Assembly: GCA_025449115.1 (NCBI GenBank)
Contig: JAHLKC010000068.1
Span: 124,001-188,000 of the forward strand
Reading direction: 5' to 3'
Length of the DNA stretch: 64,000 nucleotides
Origin: Chytridium lagenaria
Lineage: Eukaryota; Chytridiomycota; Chytridiomycetes; Chytridiales; Chytridiaceae
Shown: piece by piece, positions 1 to 11,400 of the stretch
How positions within the stretch are numbered: the first letter of the stretch is position 1
How the letters are laid out: every line of letters begins with the position of its first letter
Program-made: the position numbers and the translations under genes
The notes under the pieces: model-generated
The model's database searches: none
Seen by the model: the letters and a program-made list of their open reading frames with translations, nothing else
Told to the model about the DNA's origin: nothing

Positions 1-665
1 ACAGTAAACATGGTCAGGCCAATGAACAGAGCGAAGGTTAGAATGGCGGCTTGGAGAACAATAATGCTGTCATAGAAAGTGCAGACTGCGCCAACAGAGT
101 AGGCTTCCTAGAAACAAGAGGAAAAAGAGAATAATGAAGATATCAATAATTAGTATATAAATACTTAGAATGTACATTCATTCAATCGGAATTTAATCGA
201 GTGATTATCATAATTAAAACCAACAAAAGATTGAGATAAAACACCTCAATAAAACCAATTCTAATCCAAAACTCACCGTCAAAGTAAACGCAAGCAACAA
301 ATACATATTTGTAGGATGCGACCTTCTAAATGCAAACAACGCCAGCAACAACCCTAACGCACCCAACGAACTAACAAAAACAAGTGCTGGGCTATCCAAG
401 TAATCAGTTTTCCTCAAAAAAACACTCCTCCTACTTTGTCTGCACAAACTCTTTAATGGGAGCACTGAACATGAAAACGGCGCATACGATCGTCGTCAAC
501 CCCAACTGAGCTGCAAGGATCGAGTATACTTTTCGAACAAAGGACAGGCGGATGCCTTGACTTGCATTCTCCATTGTTTCTTTGACATCGCTCCCATAGA
601 CGGGGGGCTCGGATTCATCGTAGGTTGGGACGGCTCCGGTAAGCGGGTTGGTAGGTGGAGGCCAT
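1..665 (-). CDS. Bax inhibitor-1 / TMBIM (lifeguard) family protein, 3' end outside window
   Basis: Multi-pass membrane protein of the BI-1/TMBIM family, which acts in ER or Golgi calcium leak and cell-death suppression. Reading leftward, a proline- and acid-rich cytosolic N-terminus (PTYDESEPPVYGSDVKETM) leads into a first membrane segment (RKVYSILAAQLGLTTIVCAV). A second hydrophobic block follows (SPALVFVSSLGALGLLLALF), then FRRSHPTNMYLLLAFTLT and, after an intron at about 111-277, the family block GAVCTFYDSIIVLQAAILTF at the window edge. The C-terminal half is off the left end. The likely start is the ATG at 665, reading MASTY, but one extra base must be skipped just after it to stay in the conserved frame. 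A second discontinuity near 410-435 needs either an implausibly short intron (about 22 nt) or another sequence error. The family call is firm and the exact model is not. Confidence 0.82.
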
Positions 666-1245
666 TATGGATGAAGGGAGGAGGAAAGATGGGTAATGGA
701 CTGTGGCGAAGCGAGACTGATGGATGGGAGCACAAGATTTTCGAAAAATACCTTATTACCTGACAAGAAACTCATATGCCGCTGTCACCAACTTCTATGG
801 GTTCAAAGAGAAGTAATCATACTTTATTTTACATTTAAACCGAATAAAGGATCATACAATCCTCGGATGGGTTAAAATCGACCGAAAGTCCAGAACAACT
901 CATCCAAAGCTTCACCCTCTCATAAAGATCCTCCTTAGCGTGACCAACCAGCTCTACAAATTCCTGCAAGTCCTAAATCACCAATAAATCCACAATGAAA
1001 GTTTTTAATGTAAGAAAATGCCGTAAATAACAGATTGAACTCGATCAATAAAGGTGAGGATAACAAGACAAGTACTTGTGAAAATACAATGGTTGATAGG
1101 ATAGAGGGGTGAGGAATTGTTCGCAAAAACGCACGACAAAAAAGCAGACAAAAAAAAACAGAGGCAGAATTACAACAAATAAAAATAAAACATACATTAA
1201 AACATAAAAAAAACACCTAACAAACTACAAAGAACAAAGTGTTGC
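666..1245. other. Intergenic, BI-1 promoter side and chitin synthase 3' side
   Basis: AT-rich stretch between the BI-1 start and the chitin synthase stop, both genes on the minus strand. Short open frames here have no recognisable protein character. I see no RNA gene. Confidence 0.6.
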
Positions 1246-4200
1246 TCAAGAAGAAATCAGCGCCGTGGCCGTCGAAAATCGATTCTTATCAATCATAGCG
1301 TACCCATCCTCCTCCTTTGACCCATACTTCCCGGTTAATTGAGGGTCCTCAGAAGCCCCCGCCCTCTTCATCTTCCTTAAATTTCTCTTCCCTGCATGAT
1401 TCACCTGCAACACATCCGTAAAGAACTTTGCGAGCATAAATAGCAACACGCCGATAAATTTAACAGCCTGCAACACCGCCACACCACCAAGTACAATGAT
1501 CAAGTAGATATCGGTGTTGGCGAGGGTGATAGCGACAAAGTAGAGGGCGGCGTTGGAGGCGAGGTAGGAGAGGATGAGCTTGGTACGGAAACCGCGGTAA
1601 GAATCTTCTTGGGTAAGGTTCACAACAGTGACCTCCTTTTGCTTAGAACGGGCGGCAACAGCCATAAGTTCGGTGCGGACGGCGTTGTAGTAGGCGGAAC
1701 GGTCGGCGCGGTCAGAAACGACGTTGAGGTTTGCGACGAGGGAACCGTCCTTCTTCTCAACAGCGACGGAGGGAAGGACTTCTACAACGTTGTCTCCCCT
1801 ACAAATAATGGTCAACACATACAATCACGGGAAGAGTGGCAGATAAAAAAAACGATACAAATCACGGGGAAAAGTGGTAGATGAATAACGAGACTCACTT
1901 TGTTCCCCAAGAAACATCGTGAAGGTTAGACAAGGCATACACCGTAAGCACGTTAATGTATGACGGCAACATAAGTAGATCTACGAGAAACAAACGAGTC
2001 AGTCATGCATTTTTTAACATCTACCCCAAATACTCACATTGCACAAAACTCGTAAACATATGCGCAAAATCAAGTTGAATGATTGAAGCCGCAAACATGA
2101 CTCCAAAAGTCGACAGCAGCGTCACAATGTAGGCCACACGCAACTTGACTCCCATTTCCAGATTCTTTTCCAAGTTTTTGTAAAGCACATCAGAGACGCT
2201 GATAATGAGTGAATCAAGCATAAAGATCATGGGATCTTCGGTCTGAGTTTCAAGGGCGATGACGGCGTTGGGATTGAGAGCGTTAAAGTAGCCTGTAAGA
2301 AGACCGTTGGTGCTGGTGGTGAATAGGGTGAACATGCGGGAGAATAAGAGTCCGATCATGACGGTGCCGATGAGAGCGAGGACTGCCATGACAGCCTAGA
2401 AAATTGAGGGTTAAGAAGCTGTCTAAACAAACGTTATGCTCCTTACCGTATAAGTCATTTTAAATGCTTGGGGTCGATTACCAAACGAGATGATAAATAG
2501 ACAAATAAGAACAATGGGGTAACTGAACTGAGCTGCTGTGATGATCACATTAATCACCTTGGCACCCATATCCCTCGGCTTAGTAGGGTCGTAAGGATCC
2601 TTCAACATGTTCTTGAGATCATTAAACAAGAACTGGAACGTTGCCGCAAAGTTTCCCAAAATGAACCATGAGAACAGCTGGTTAAGGATATTGTACACAT
2701 ATTGAACTGTGAACCCCAGTTTCCTCCAAATTCTATGATCGGATTGCCACATTCGACCAATGTTGGAAAGGGCGTAGAAACCGGCGAAAAGAGAACCGTT
2801 TAACCATCGTCGTCTTTGGGAAAGGAATTCGGGAACATTGTCAGGAACATCCGTCTCAGCGTATGCTTTTGAGACGTAATGAAGGGTCCATCGCGCATGT
2901 TTCTTCGCTACTAGCTCGAAGCAAAGAATACGATCTTCGGCCTATGCGTATAATAATGTAAGGATTTAGAAAAATTCAAGTGCAAATTCATGTTGTTATA
3001 CATACCAAGTACAAATTTGCGCTGAAAATGGAGCTATCGCCTCCACCTTGCTTTCCTTGCTCTCCCTCGAAATACTTTGCTAGCGGACCATTATTAGGCT
3101 CAATATCCCAGCAGCGCCTCGTAACGGTAAGCAGAGAATGCACCAGGCAATACGGAAATGTAACCAAAGACGGATTCCAAAGCTAAAGAAGAAGCATTAG
3201 ATGAGTCCCCAAATTACAAGACTGCCTTACATTTGTCCAGCAAGTTAGAAATCTTGTATTCAAAGTTCTAAAAAAGAGATTATCAGACCATTTCTGCAGA
3301 AATATGCAAGTGTTCTTACCTGTGACGCCACCAAAGGGTTTAATATGTTCTTAATGTATTTCTTTCCACCTCCAAGGTCGACACGAATCTCACCACAAGC
3401 ACCAGCAATCTGCTCGTTACGGAAGAAAGCTTCCCATAGCGCGTACAAAGCATTGGGGGAAGGTTTTGTTCCCACATCGATAAGCTTTGCCATAAGTCAG
3501 CATTAACAATATAGCCAAAGGAAAATTTAAGGTAAAATGTGGATGATACATACAACACAAACTCTAGGGTTTAATAATGGTGCAAAGCCATTAAAGAACC
3601 ACCTATGACTGTTGATCTTTTTCGCATTCTTCTCCTTTAAGCATAATCTGCATGGGTACGATGCCGTTCTTTGCAGTCCAGATGCTCAGCTTGGAATCCA
3701 GGCAGATTTGCGTGGTAAATTCGTACACGTCTACAGATAACTTGGGTTAAACAACTTAAGACAGGCAAATGCTTACGAGCTTGTACAGGGAGATTGTTGA
3801 TGGAAGATTGGGCAAGACCATCTTGATAGACACCCATGACCTCAAGACACTTGAGGACATCGGGATTGATCTTTGAACGCCCATCAGAAACAATACAGAC
3901 GACCACTTTTCTCCAGCCTTCTTGATCCCAATCCCACTTGCGCTGCTTGCAAAGATATTTCAAGTTTTCTGCTAAACCAAAACATGGTCCTGGTAAAGCC
4001 CTTGTGGTCTTCGTTGTACATTGTCACTACCACGAACATCTAAAGTTATCAAATATTAGAATACGTATCTACCAAATACCCTCGAAGCTCACCTCAATGT
4101 CCCTGCTGTAATTTGCTGCCCTAAGAAAACCTCTTGAACCAAACTCATTGGGATCTTTGGTAGAAAGCATTAACATCTCAGAGATTCGGATGAAAACTGT

Positions 4201-4794
4201 AACAGAAAAAGAAAAACTAACCGCAAGTTACAGCCGTGTATCGCACAGTTGTAAACTCTTCGGAATCTGTCAAAGGGCACATGGCAAGTAGCTCATCCGC
4301 AACCTTTGACTTGATGACAAGGTTTCCAGAGGGGCCGAGTTTGACCGTCTTTTGTCTCCTAGCCAATGTCCTTGGTGCCGTGAGCGGACCCTTGCCATAA
4401 CCGTAGTCAAGGGGACTTGAAGGTGATGCTTCAGCACCTGAGTTGAATCCAACAGAGGGTCCAGTATAGGCTGAGTTGAATCCAACAGAGGGTCCAGTAT
4501 AGGCATTTTCATTGGGTCGCGAGGTGGGTACAATGTACTGGGGAGCTTGAGTTCGAATGGTAGGGCGCGAGAAGAGTGCACCTGGTGCAGGAGGAGGTGC
4601 GCTGTAGGCGGAAGCACCTGGAATCTGACTGCTTGATGCGATGGATGCACCGTCATCAAAGACATTTACTTCGTCAAAGTCGTTGTCTGATGACTCAAGG
4701 GAGGCCCGTCGTTCCCCACGCTAATCTCTGTTGGGGATCTCGCTATAATCCTCACTCTCTCGTTAGGAGGAGATTGCTCGTACGAATGGTCCAT
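1246..4794 (-). CDS. Chitin synthase, division 1 (Chitin_synth_1 type)
   Basis: Membrane glycosyltransferase that polymerises chitin from UDP-GlcNAc at the plasma membrane. A disordered N-terminus ([12 protein letters not shown], then a duplicated [11 protein letters not shown] block) precedes the conserved core: [67 protein letters not shown] and the QRRRWLNG signature of processive chitin synthases. Several C-terminal membrane segments follow, with the division-1 motif [12 protein letters not shown]. At least six introns of about 50-70 nt are supported by clean GT-AG borders, for example exon ends at 4222 and 4093 and an exon start at 4155. The frame breaks at about 4690-4710, 3979-3982 (A run on the plus strand), 3634-3635 and 3107-3109. 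Family-typical sequence continues on both sides each time, so these look like sequence errors. The start is the first ATG, at 4794. Confidence 0.93.
4438..4503. repeat. Exact 33-bp tandem duplication inside the chitin synthase N-terminus
   Basis: Two adjacent identical 33-bp units (4438-4470 and 4471-4503) encode [11 protein letters not shown] twice. The unit is a multiple of three, so the frame is kept. Confidence 0.9.
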
Positions 4795-4901
4795 GGTATA
4801 TAATGTTTTGTTTGGTGGTTGTGTGATGTTTTTTTTTGGGGGTTATGTCTTGTAGGAATATCTACTATATAGTTTGTCTCTTTTGAATTGGCTGAACCCA
4901 G

Positions 4902-4917
4902 CTACGTAGCTACGTAG
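4902..4917. repeat. 16-bp perfect palindrome built from two CTACGTAG units
   Basis: CTACGTAG occurs twice in direct succession. Each unit and the pair are self-complementary. It lies about 110 bp upstream of the chitin synthase ATG, so it could be a binding site for a dimeric regulator. Confidence 0.6.
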
Positions 4918-5066
4918 TCAACGATGGCTAACCAGGTTGAACAAGTAACTAACCAAGTTATGAAGAACGCGCACACACAGGGTATGAACGGTGGTAGTGA
5001 ATGTATGTAAAGTGAAAAGGAGGAGTGCGTGCGGCGTGGATACTTTTTCTGAATTCTGATGAGAGA

Positions 5067-5152
5067 CCAGCCAGCCAGCCTCAAAACAAGTATTTTCTTT
5101 TTTGTCCCCAAAGACACAAGCTGGCTGGCTGCTGGCTGCACATAATACTTGT
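5067..5152. repeat. Interleaved inverted repeats
   Basis: A (CCAG)n arm at 5067-5080 is complementary to the GGCTGGCTG tract at about 5121-5138. ACAAGTATT at 5086-5094 is an exact inverse of AATACTTGT at 5144-5152. The two pairs are interleaved, not nested, so they cannot both form simple hairpins. Confidence 0.6.
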
Positions 5153-5425
5153 GTAACATTAATTTCATGGCTTGAAATGGCAGGTCGTTTGAATTTACTG
5201 GAAAATGCCAGCCTCCTGCTGCATGGTTTTCAAGATATTTCTTTTTCTTAACATCTATGTATTTACTAAAATAAATATTTTTATTCCAATTCCCTGATAA
5301 GTGTCAAAAGTTATTACTTTTTAAAAGACTTGATCGCCCTATGGAAGGAAAGGCTGTATCGGTTATCCCGCTTTTCGGGTCAAATATCACAAAAGAACTC
5401 CCAGCCGCCACACCCTCTGAAGAAA

Positions 5426-8400
5426 CTACTCCGCCTTCATCTCCCCTGCATCTGTCCCCGTCATACTCATCGCCCCTACCATGCCTGACCCTTCTCCCGT
5501 TCCATGCGCAAATACTCCATCCTCATCGCTTAATGTCATGAAACTGCGAACATTCGGAAGGCTTGTCTCAAGCTCAGAGTGATCTTTCAAAAACGATCCC
5601 AGTTCCTATCAGATGAAACCCAAAAAATAAATAAATAATTAGATTCAATAGTGAGCCTCATATAGTACCATATGGAATAACCGGAGGCAATAAAAATGGG
5701 ACTAACCTGCCAACCACCACCGACGCGAACCATGACAGTACCTGCGCGTACAATCCTGCAATAACAAAGCCTAGGAAACAATATGCATGTCAAAAACCTC
5801 CACACATCTACACTGTAAGTCAAATATGGTTCACCTTGGCATAAGATCTCCAAACCAATAGCTCGATTTTCCCTCACCGCCAGGTACAACTTTGATACGA
5901 AGCGGGCATGCATTCACAACTTTGGCAACTTCGATGTCCAAAGGATCATTCAAATTTGGCACTAAAGAAATAAAGGAACCCCAAACATGATTAAAATAAC
6001 AAATAACTTGAAAGGGAGAGAAAGGGGGACTCAAACCCCCGTAAAGAAAAATAGTGTAGAAGAGAAAAAAATTAAAAATAAAAATAAAAATACTCACCAT
6101 AATTATTGGGTGAGGGCAGAAGAATCTTTATGGGCAAGTTATGATATGCTTAGCACTCGCATGCGGAGACAACCGCCCAGGGCCATTTGACAGCGACCGA
6201 TGTCCCAAAGGGGACACCGAGGTTCGTCCCAAATCCTTGGCAAAACCCATCGGCGACGGTGTCCGAAGATAACTCCTCGTCCCAACTGAAGGGGGCGATT
6301 GTCTTCCATTAGGTGACTGCATGGTAGGCGAAGCCGACGCAGATCTCGTCATGGCCGTCGTGGAACCCGTCGTCACCATTGGCGAAATCCTTGGAATGGA
6401 CGAAGCCTTTGATGCCGCCATTTGTTGTTTCTTCAGATTAACTCTTCGCCGAAGATCCTCCCCAGCATTTTTCTTCAGAAAACTCAACGACGCCCACTTT
6501 TTCCGAAGATCATCGTGTCGATGATCTTGCCCTACTTCCGTTGATATAGGGAGCAACACTAAAAGCTTTGCCGTGATCTCCGAATCGTACCAGTCGAATC
6601 GAGCGTCAAGATTATTCACCGCCTCCATCATCTCCGCGACACTCGGTTGTCCCGCTCCCGCATCCGAAGGTTCAGACGGTGCCCTCGCTAACGTCATGGC
6701 AGCCGTCTCTTGAAGCACTCTAGCGAATTCCGCCTGCATTTTCAAAATCTCATTGACCAACACATCCAACGTCCTTAACTTCCCCGCCATATCCGATTCC
6801 TTCCGTTCTCGTTCAATCCACAAATTCAATTCTACAAACTCCATCTCAACCTCTTCCCATCGGTTTATATACGCTTCTGTTCTGCAATCGTCTGGGCTAT
6901 CGTTGATGCTATCTCTCGTAACTTGCCACCCTTGGCGCCACGAGTCCCTCCATTTCCCCCTCAAGCTCCGCCAACACCGTAGCCACCTCGACGTCATTCG
7001 AAATTGTGGAATGTGATGACGATGAAAATGACAACGACGAATCACCTCGTGCCGTCATTCCACCCCTTGCGCATACGACCCCGCCCCAAACCCTCCATGC
7101 CCCATGAGCATCCCTGAATTCCCGGCTACCGTAGCCAGTCGTGATCGAATCTCATCCAACAAACCCTAACCTCCGCGATCCCCACCTCAAAATCTTTCTC
7201 CCTCTCATGCTTCGAAAATGACCCTTGAAGCACAGAAACATCATTCTCAAGTTCATCAAACCGGTCCCGAAGGCTATTCAAAATCCTATCAACGGCTGAA
7301 ATAAACAGATTTGTCATGTCATCATCAAGCCCCACACTCTCGGCATTTAAAACCAGAACCTCAGCTTGACTCTCGAAATTTGAAAGCGAATCACGAAACC
7401 CTTCAAACGTTCCTCAAAACTGCTGCACCTCGTCCTCCAGCACATGGGTTTCATTCAAGAACATGGATCTATCACAACGTCAGATGAATGCGTGGATGCC
7501 GCTTGAACCGCCATCGCCATAGACGTAATCCAGTCCCCAAGTTCCGGCCATCTCGATCGAAAACAGAAAGTTTTTTCAAAAAATCAGTTTTCGTCCATCT
7601 GATGCAATGATGTCGTCCGCTGCTAGAATTGCGCGCTCAGCTTCCTCAAATAAACCATCAACTCTTCATCCTCCCCTCTCTCATTCTCCAATACCTCCAC
7701 CCGATACTTCCTCACCCCATTCACAATCTCCGTAAATGCCTTTGAAAGCTCAAAAAGTTCGCCAAAAGCGCGCCGTGTTCAATTCCATCATCTTCTCCAC
7801 TTGCCGGCCCGCAAAGAACTTAATATAATCCACCAAAAAGTCCATCGTGTCTTCCGGCCTCAATTTTTTGACACCAATCTACCACATTGTCCAACACCAC
7901 CCTCCCCGTCAGCTTTCCATTTGCGACTGGTGTGGATGCTGTCATCGTTGTGATTTTGTAAAAGGGCTTCGAGTTTCTGGGAGAATTCGTCCATACGGGA
8001 ACGCCATGCTGAGGAGTTTGCGAGTTCGGAGGCATCCATGATGGGATTCGTCAATGTGGGGTTTGTGCGGGAAATCGTTAAGGATAGACAGATGGTCGTC
8101 TTTCCGATGCGGAACCTTGGTAGCCGCTGCTCCTCTTAGCGACATGTGATCGATGGAAAGCGAAGGAGCCGCTGTATCGCGTTCTTTTAAAGGTGTGGTG
8201 GGTGAAGCGATAGGTGGCGGGGTGACGGGAAGACCAGGAGCGATGACGTTAATAGGGCTGGGTAGCGAAGAAACGCTGGATCTTCGACGGGTAAAGTCGC
8301 GGGTTGTCACGATTTGTAGATCCTCGAATAGGCGTTTAATGTCGGCCACTTGGACGATGACTTCGGCGTGCTTTTCTGGGGAAAGGCTGAAGGACGATTC

Positions 8401-11400
8401 GATTGAAGAAATTTGCATTTCCAAAGGTTCAAGTCGGTATGCCACTACGGAAAGAGAGAAAGACAGTAGTGGAAACAGTTGAGGGAAAAGTTAGAATTGA
8501 ATAACTGAAACGTGAGGAGTATGCGCCAGAAAGGATAATGTGAACGCGAAAGATTGCAACAAACGTTGAAAGAAAATAAACGAAATATCGGTAGATTTCA
8601 GAAAATTTGAATAACAAAAGTCTAGGGTAAATTATATCACCACTCCACATTCTCTCAATTACCTGGTAGTACTTATTTGCGCGATCCACCCCATTCTTCT
8701 CATCTGCGGCCAACCTCTGCAGCTCCCTAAAATTTGTCCTCAACACCTCCACCCTCCTCTTCAAAGCCTGCTGCAACAAAATTCTGCCAGACCCTTCACT
8801 AGCACCGCACACTTCTCATCCAACCTTACCACAGCCCCCTCGACCTCCTCCAATCTCGGTGCAATCCGTGTCCGAATATTCGTCTCTGCTTCAATTTGAT
8901 CTTTAATCCAGTTCCTTACATTCCTTGAATCAACAGCATCGTGACCTATTATGACGAGATGTCCGCCAATTGAAGAAGGCGTAACAGCGCGCTTGCCTTC
9001 TTCGGACCGTGGAGACCCGTTGAGGAAGTATCGGCTTCGTATAGTGGAGAGAATGGACTCGATGGATGACTCAATCGAATAAACTTGAATCAATAATGTT
9101 TCTACACCGCCTCCCAGATCAAATAACCCGACTTTGTGGTCCTCAAATGTCTTCTGAAGCTTCGAAAGTTTGTGTTGCAAACGTTCTAACAACACATTAT
9201 ATCCATCTTCCAGACCCGCCTCTGCAACCGATAATACCGCAGCCCTCTCCTTCAAACCCTCCACCCTATCCTCCGCCATAATAAGTTCATCCTCCCACCG
9301 CCTCACAAGCGTATCCGTAAGCCTCCCAAACGAATCCAAACTCAACGTCGGTTTCTCCCGTCCAACCTCTTCCGTCTCCGTTAAAATTGTAGACCATCCC
9401 TCTCCATTCTCCATCCTCGATATCTTTTCCGGTATGATTTCGTCTGAGAGCTGTAAACACTCTTTTACCCATTCCAGGAGAGATATTTGATTTTCGAGAA
9501 AACTTGAGACGGTATTGTCGGATGTGGAAAGTTCGTTTATCATGTTAAGGAGGTAGGCGCGGAACCGCTCTATAAGAACCTCAAGACCACCGACATCGAC
9601 GTGACGGATTTTCTCACAAAGAACGTCAAGTGATAATACGTTTTGGCGAAACTTTGCAAGGTTGCTTTCTTCCTTTGTTAAAGCAACTCTTCGTTCAGCG
9701 CAGTGCCTTAAAAACGTGACGACGGTGACAAGCAGCTCTTCGGTGAGGTCTCCTCTCAAGTTTACCTCTACAGAAGTCCGTTCATCGCGAAGACTCGTTT
9801 GAATCTTTTGAAGTGACGCAAGTCTTGCTCCAATGGATTCCTGCATCTCGGTGACTTGGCGAAGGAAGCTTTATACGTAATAAACGTTAGCAATAATGAC
9901 ACGACAAATGATGTTAAATTCGAGTGCGCTAACTCACCCCATCGTAAGAGCCTTATGTTGATTCAAAGCTTCCATCTTCTCTTGCAGGCCCGAATGCTGC
10001 TCCGCCAAGCTTTGTACTATCCGATCAAGCGCCTCAACTACATTCCTTACTTCCTCCTCCTGCACTTCCCCAAACCCATGCGCAGCAAGACTCTCCATCG
10101 AAAAAGATATATGCCCCCGAAGTTTCGACTGAATCTGATGCAACCTCCTCTCATCCATCCGAATAAGTCCTTCTAGCAATTCAGCCGCAGCTGACGCGCT
10201 TTTCGCCGTCGGGAGAGAGAGGTCACTGAAACCCTTCTGAAGATCATCTTGGATGGACTGAAGCTCGTGAAGAAGCTCAAAAGCGGAGGTCGCAAATTGG
10301 GAGCCTTGTTGGGAGACTTGATCGACGGCTTCAGCGCGTTTTCGAATTTGTGATGAGCGGCCGTGGATGTTGTCGACTATGTATTCGATAGGATCAACGT
10401 CGTCCGAGACTGAGGGTACAGTGATGGAGAAGAGAGAGGCAATGTCTAGAAAAGAGTTGGATGACGATATGGTGTCATGGACTGACTTCCAGTGCTGGAC
10501 CAGTTCTACAGTTTGAAGAGTCACGGCTTCAAGTGTCTCTAATCGGCGGAGAAATCAGAGAGGGTGTTCCCTATATTGTCATACTTTTCCAACAAAAGTG
10601 TAACGCCCTCAACATTTTCGATAGACGAGGAGAGATCGGTTTCAAGGGCTTGGCAAGTTGAAGACACGTTCTCAAGATACGAGTTAAACTTTTCCGAGAC
10701 AAGAGAAACTGTTTTCAACGCCTCCTCAAAAATCCGCGTCTTCAACCCATCATACCGCAAACTAAGTGCACTGCAATATTCCCCAACTCTGACATCCTCT
10801 ACACTTCTACCAGTGGCCAACAAAGAATCCAGCGAGACAGCCTTTGACTGCACCCTCGCCGCGATCCACTTCAACTGCGACGACAATTCCAAGCAAGCAT
10901 CCACATCCTCTTGAACACTCCCCGTTGTATTAATACCACGATATTGCTGAACAGCTGACTCTACTATATCCTCAAATTCAGCCAACGCCTTCTCAAGCAC
11001 CCTTCCAGGAGCCGCTACCTCTTTTCGAATCAACCGGACCGTAGCGAGCTGATCCCATCGCTTGCGTGACGTCTCGGCGACTTGGCTAACTTGAGAAAGG
11101 ATCTCCGCTGACCGTTCTTTAATAAAGCTTTCCAGCTCTGGAGGCGCGTGGAGCTCCATCAGCGCTGCAACAGCTTGCTCGGCTCTAGCTCGTCTCATCA
11201 CTTTTGTCCACCCAGCAACAGAAGTTTCAGCTTTTGCAAGGCTTCGTTCCGCAGCTGCAATAACTTCCTCGGTGCAGTTTATGTCAAGACCGTGAGGCAT
11301 CATTTGTGAGATCCTGCGAGACTCCAAAAGAGGCTCAAGGACAGCAGCTGATTCTGTCAATTCTTGCAATGCGAATCGTAAGCCTCCGCAAGTAGAAAAC

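Larger units (their letters stand above)
4795..5425. promoter_or_regulatory. Chitin synthase upstream region with palindromes
   Basis: Non-coding gap between the chitin synthase start and the 3' end of the next minus-strand gene. It holds the dyad-symmetric elements listed separately and a TATA-like stretch directly before the ATG (tatatacc on the gene strand). Assignment as promoter is by position only. Confidence 0.4.

Noticed and set aside
6028..6045. Hairpin GGGGG-7 nt-CCCCC resembling a tRNA T-arm (minus strand)
   Set aside because: The loop does not match TTCRANY, no acceptor or anticodon stem is found nearby, and it lies in an intron of the spectraplakin-like gene.
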